A stretch of 64,000 nt of DNA. Source: Saprospiraceae bacterium. Lineage in GTDB: Bacteria > Bacteroidota > Bacteroidia > Chitinophagales > Saprospiraceae. Of this stretch, positions 61,741 to 64,000 are shown piece by piece. How positions within the stretch are numbered: the stretch's first letter is position 1; each line of letters begins with the position of its first letter. The stretch covers positions 40,314 to 104,313 of the forward strand of contig JABFRV010000013.1 of NCBI GenBank assembly GCA_013140975.1, read 5' to 3'. The notes beneath the pieces were generated by a model. The model was given only the letters and a program-made list of their open reading frames with translations, did not search any database and was not told the DNA's origin. A program made the position numbers and the translations under genes.

Positions 61741-63717
61741 ATGAAATATTTTTATTACTTAGCTACTGTACTAATTCTTACAGTGCTATTCACAACATGC
61801 AAGCCCAAAGGAGTGCAGAGTGCAATTAGTGGAGACTCTGCAATAAAAGCTTATGTTCCACCGGGAAAATATGATGAGTTTTACAATTTTGTATCGGGTG
61901 GTTTTAGTGGTCAACTCGCAGTATATGGACTTCCTTCAGGAAGACTGTTTAGAGTTATTCCTGTTTTCTCTGTAGATCCTGAAAAGGGTTATGGATATGC
62001 AGAAGAATCAAAGCCAATGCTTCAGACCTCTCATGGTTTTGTTCCCTGGGATGACTTACATCATCCTGCTTTATCCACAACAGATGGAGTCCATGATGGT
62101 AAGTGGGCATTTGGTAATGCCAATAATACTCCTAGAATTGCGAGGATAGATTTATCAACTTTCCGCACTTCAGAAATAATTGAAATTCCAAATTCAGGTG
62201 GTAATCACTCTTCACCTTTTATTACAGAAAACACAGAGTATGTAGTTGCCGGAACAAGATTTAGTGTACCAATAGGTGACAAGCTAGATGTTCCTATTAG
62301 CTCTTATAAAGAAAATTTTAAAGGAACTGTTAGCTTTATAAGTGTAAATAAAGAATCTGGTAATATGGATATTGCTTTTCAAATTCAATTACCGGGTGTA
62401 AACTTTGATTTGGCGAGAGCAGGTAAAGGAAAGTCTCATGGATGGTTTTTCTTTAGTTGTTATAATTCAGAGAGAGCCAATACATTATTGGAAGTGAATG
62501 CCAGTCAAAAAGATAAAGACTTTGTAATGGCAGTAAATTGGAAAAAAGCAGAAGAATATGTCAAAGCAGGTAAAGGAGTGAAAAAGGCTGTTCGATATGC
62601 ACATAATAAATTTGATGAATCAACACATACTGCAACGAGTACAATTAAAACAGAAGTGTTAGTTCTTGATCCAAAAGATTGTCCTGACATGGTTTATTTA
62701 ATGCCATGTCCTAAATCACCACATGGCTGCGATACTGATCCATCAGGTGAATATATAGTTGGTTCTGGAAAACTTGCTGCTGTAATACCGGTATTTTCAT
62801 TCTCAAAAATATTACAGGCAATTGAAGCTAAAAATTTTGAAGGAGATTATGAAGGTTTACCAGTATTAAAATATGATGCTGTACTTCATGGAGAAGTAAA
62901 GAAACCAGGTCTTGGTCCTTTGCATACTGAATTTGATGCTAATGGAAATGCATATACTTCCTTCTTTGTATCTTCAGAAATCGTAAAATGGAGAATTAGT
63001 GATCTTCAGGTATTAGACAGAGTGCCTACATATTATTCAGTAGGTCATCTTTGCGTTCCTGGTGGTCCAACTAAAAAACCTTGGGGTAAATATGTAATAG
63101 CTTATAATAAAATCACCAAAGACCGTTACCTTCCTACAGGTCCGGAATTAACTCAAAGCGCTCAATTATATTCTATCGACGGTGACAAAATGAAGTTATT
63201 ACTTGATTTTCCAACAATTGGTGAGCCACATTATGCTGAAGCTATACCTGCAGAATTATTATCCAAGAAAAGTGTAAAAATCTATAAACTTGAAGATAAT
63301 AAACATCCTTATGTTGCTGCTGGAGAAAAAAATGCCAAAGTAGTTAGAAAAGGAAATGAAGTTCACATATACATGACTTCTATTCGATCACATTTTACAC
63401 CGGATAATGTTGAAGGCATTAAACTAGGTGATGTTGTTTATTTTCATGTTACAAATCTTGAACAGGATTGGGATGTACCACACGGATTTGCTGTAAAAGG
63501 GGCAAACAATGCGGAATTACTAATCATGCCGGGAGAAACACAGACCTTAGCCTGGAGACCAGATAGAATAGGTGTATTTCCTATGTATTGCACAGACTTT
63601 TGCTCCGCCTTACATCAGGAAATGCAAGGATATATTCGCGTAAGTCCAGCTGGATCTAATAATCCTTTGACATTTAGTACTGGAAAAACAACCAAAGACA
63701 CAAGTAAAATTCAATAG
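61741..63717 (+). CDS. nosZ: Nitrous oxide reductase, clade II (atypical) NosZ
   Basis: 658 aa. The Sec-type signal ends LFTTC, a lipobox-like cysteine, rather than a twin-arginine signal; a Sec signal marks clade II. CuZ-site His segments are DDLHHPALS, GGNHSSPF, KSHGWFFFSC, SPHGCDTDPSG, GPLHTEFD, VGHLCVPGG and GEPHYAE. The C-terminal cupredoxin domain has the CuA site: H581 and C617-x3-C621-x3-H625-x2-M628 (CTDFCSALHQEM). It reduces N2O to N2 in the periplasm. All copper ligands look present. Likely co-transcribed with the cytochrome and the fasciclin gene. Confidence 0.97.
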   Translation: MKYFYYLATVLILTVLFTTCKPKGVQSAISGDSAIKAYVPPGKYDEFYNFVSGGFSGQLAVYGLPSGRLFRVIPVFSVDPEKGYGYAEESKPMLQTSHGFVPWDDLHHPALSTTDGVHDGKWAFGNANNTPRIARIDLSTFRTSEIIEIPNSGGNHSSPFITENTEYVVAGTRFSVPIGDKLDVPISSYKENFKGTVSFISVNKESGNMDIAFQIQLPGVNFDLARAGKGKSHGWFFFSCYNSERANTLLEVNASQKDKDFVMAVNWKKAEEYVKAGKGVKKAVRYAHNKFDESTHTATSTIKTEVLVLDPKDCPDMVYLMPCPKSPHGCDTDPSGEYIVGSGKLAAVIPVFSFSKILQAIEAKNFEGDYEGLPVLKYDAVLHGEVKKPGLGPLHTEFDANGNAYTSFFVSSEIVKWRISDLQVLDRVPTYYSVGHLCVPGGPTKKPWGKYVIAYNKITKDRYLPTGPELTQSAQLYSIDGDKMKLLLDFPTIGEPHYAEAIPAELLSKKSVKIYKLEDNKHPYVAAGEKNAKVVRKGNEVHIYMTSIRSHFTPDNVEGIKLGDVVYFHVTNLEQDWDVPHGFAVKGANNAELLIMPGETQTLAWRPDRIGVFPMYCTDFCSALHQEMQGYIRVSPAGSNNPLTFSTGKTTKDTSKIQ

Positions 63718-63736
63718 TTAACTTTAATTCAATGAT

Positions 63737-64000
63737 ATGAAAAGTTTTATTTATATAATAGTCGTTGCAGGAATTCTAAACTATTCATGTAATGCACCCA
63801 ATTCAAAAACAACTTCTGAACCGGAAGCAGAAACTCCAGCAAGTGGACAGGTAGATTTAGGCCAGGCAGGAGTCGCTGATGATGATTCACAAAAGGACAT
63901 TGTTAAAATAGCAGTTGGCTCTAAGGATCACACAACACTGGTTACTGCATTACAAGCAGTAGAATATGTAAATGATCTTGCCAATGCAGGACCGTTTACC
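63737..64000 (+). CDS. Fasciclin-domain lipoprotein of the nos cluster, cut by the right edge
   Basis: Open from the ATG at 63737 to the window end (88 codons). A lipoprotein signal ends LNYSC (C18); a Thr/Glu/Ala-rich linker follows, then KDHTTLVTALQAVEYV and NAGPFT, the start of a fasciclin (FAS1) domain. Bacteroidota nos clusters commonly place such a protein after nosZ, ahead of nosD, nosF, nosY and nosL. Its role there is not established. 19 nt after nosZ. Confidence 0.85.
   Translation, partial: MKSFIYIIVVAGILNYSCNAPNSKTTSEPEAETPASGQVDLGQAGVADDDSQKDIVKIAVGSKDHTTLVTALQAVEYVNDLANAGPFT

Noticed and set aside
1..64000. tRNA, rRNA, integrase, transposase or prophage genes
   Set aside because: No cloverleaf-type T-loop sequence, rRNA stretch or DDE/tyrosine recombinase motif was seen on either strand.

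Overview
The window looks like chromosome from a low-GC member of the Bacteroidota, probably near the Saprospiria or Chitinophagia; the genus cannot be read from the sequence. The evidence is Bacteroidota-type promoters (-7 box TAnnTTTG), type IX secretion C-terminal sorting domains, SprB-type repeats, the gliding genes gldA-gldF-gldG, DUF1573, DUF2807 and DUF983 proteins, and a Bacteroidota-style clade II nos cluster. No tRNA, rRNA, CRISPR array, transposase or integrase was seen.

Layout. 1-9215 is an accessory defence region read leftward: hsdR, a large RloC/PrrC-like ABC ATPase, hsdS and a second AAA ATPase that runs off the left edge. No hsdM lies inside the window. Upstream of hsdR is a structured, gene-free 407-bp stretch and a DUF2971 gene. 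9539-11581 is a self-regulated ABC transporter operon with a YtrA-type GntR repressor. 11582-31534 is mixed chromosomal content: DUF2807 and DUF983 proteins, a 3-hydroxyacyl-CoA dehydrogenase, a BadF-type sugar kinase overlapping a phosphofructokinase, two type IX-secreted proteins, homogentisate dioxygenase, a PolX-like protein, a UbiA-family prenyltransferase, ffh, a degenerate FtsE-like ATPase and a DUF4062-STAND-TPR protein. Its intergenic gaps carry a dispersed family of simple repeats and small hairpins.

31699-49413 is a 15-gene leftward polysaccharide operon with many 4-nt overlaps: Wzz, CDP-glucose synthesis and dehydration, epimerase, C-methyltransferase, reductase, a CmcI-like enzyme, Wzx, four glycosyltransferases, Wzy, an asparagine-synthase-like amidotransferase and a two-domain oxidoreductase. 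Together they suggest a Wzx/Wzy-assembled surface glycan containing a branched 6-deoxysugar made on CDP. 49663-52815 is gldA-gldF-gldG.

52848-64000 appears organised around low oxygen, respiration and stress: a group III truncated globin, CBS, universal-stress and Hsp20 proteins, a histidine kinase with a FixL-type haem PAS domain, a response regulator fused to a CRP/FNR-type DNA-binding module, and then cytochrome c, clade II NosZ and a fasciclin lipoprotein (cut by the right edge). Two palindromes of the form TGA-N6-TCA, the spacing expected for CRP/FNR-family proteins, lie in the two control regions flanking the kinase-regulator pair. The best candidate for an under-described system is this FixL-like sensor with a one-step FixJ/FixK-like regulator controlling N2O respiration and stress genes. 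The second candidate is the type I restriction locus with its embedded zinc-hook ATPase.
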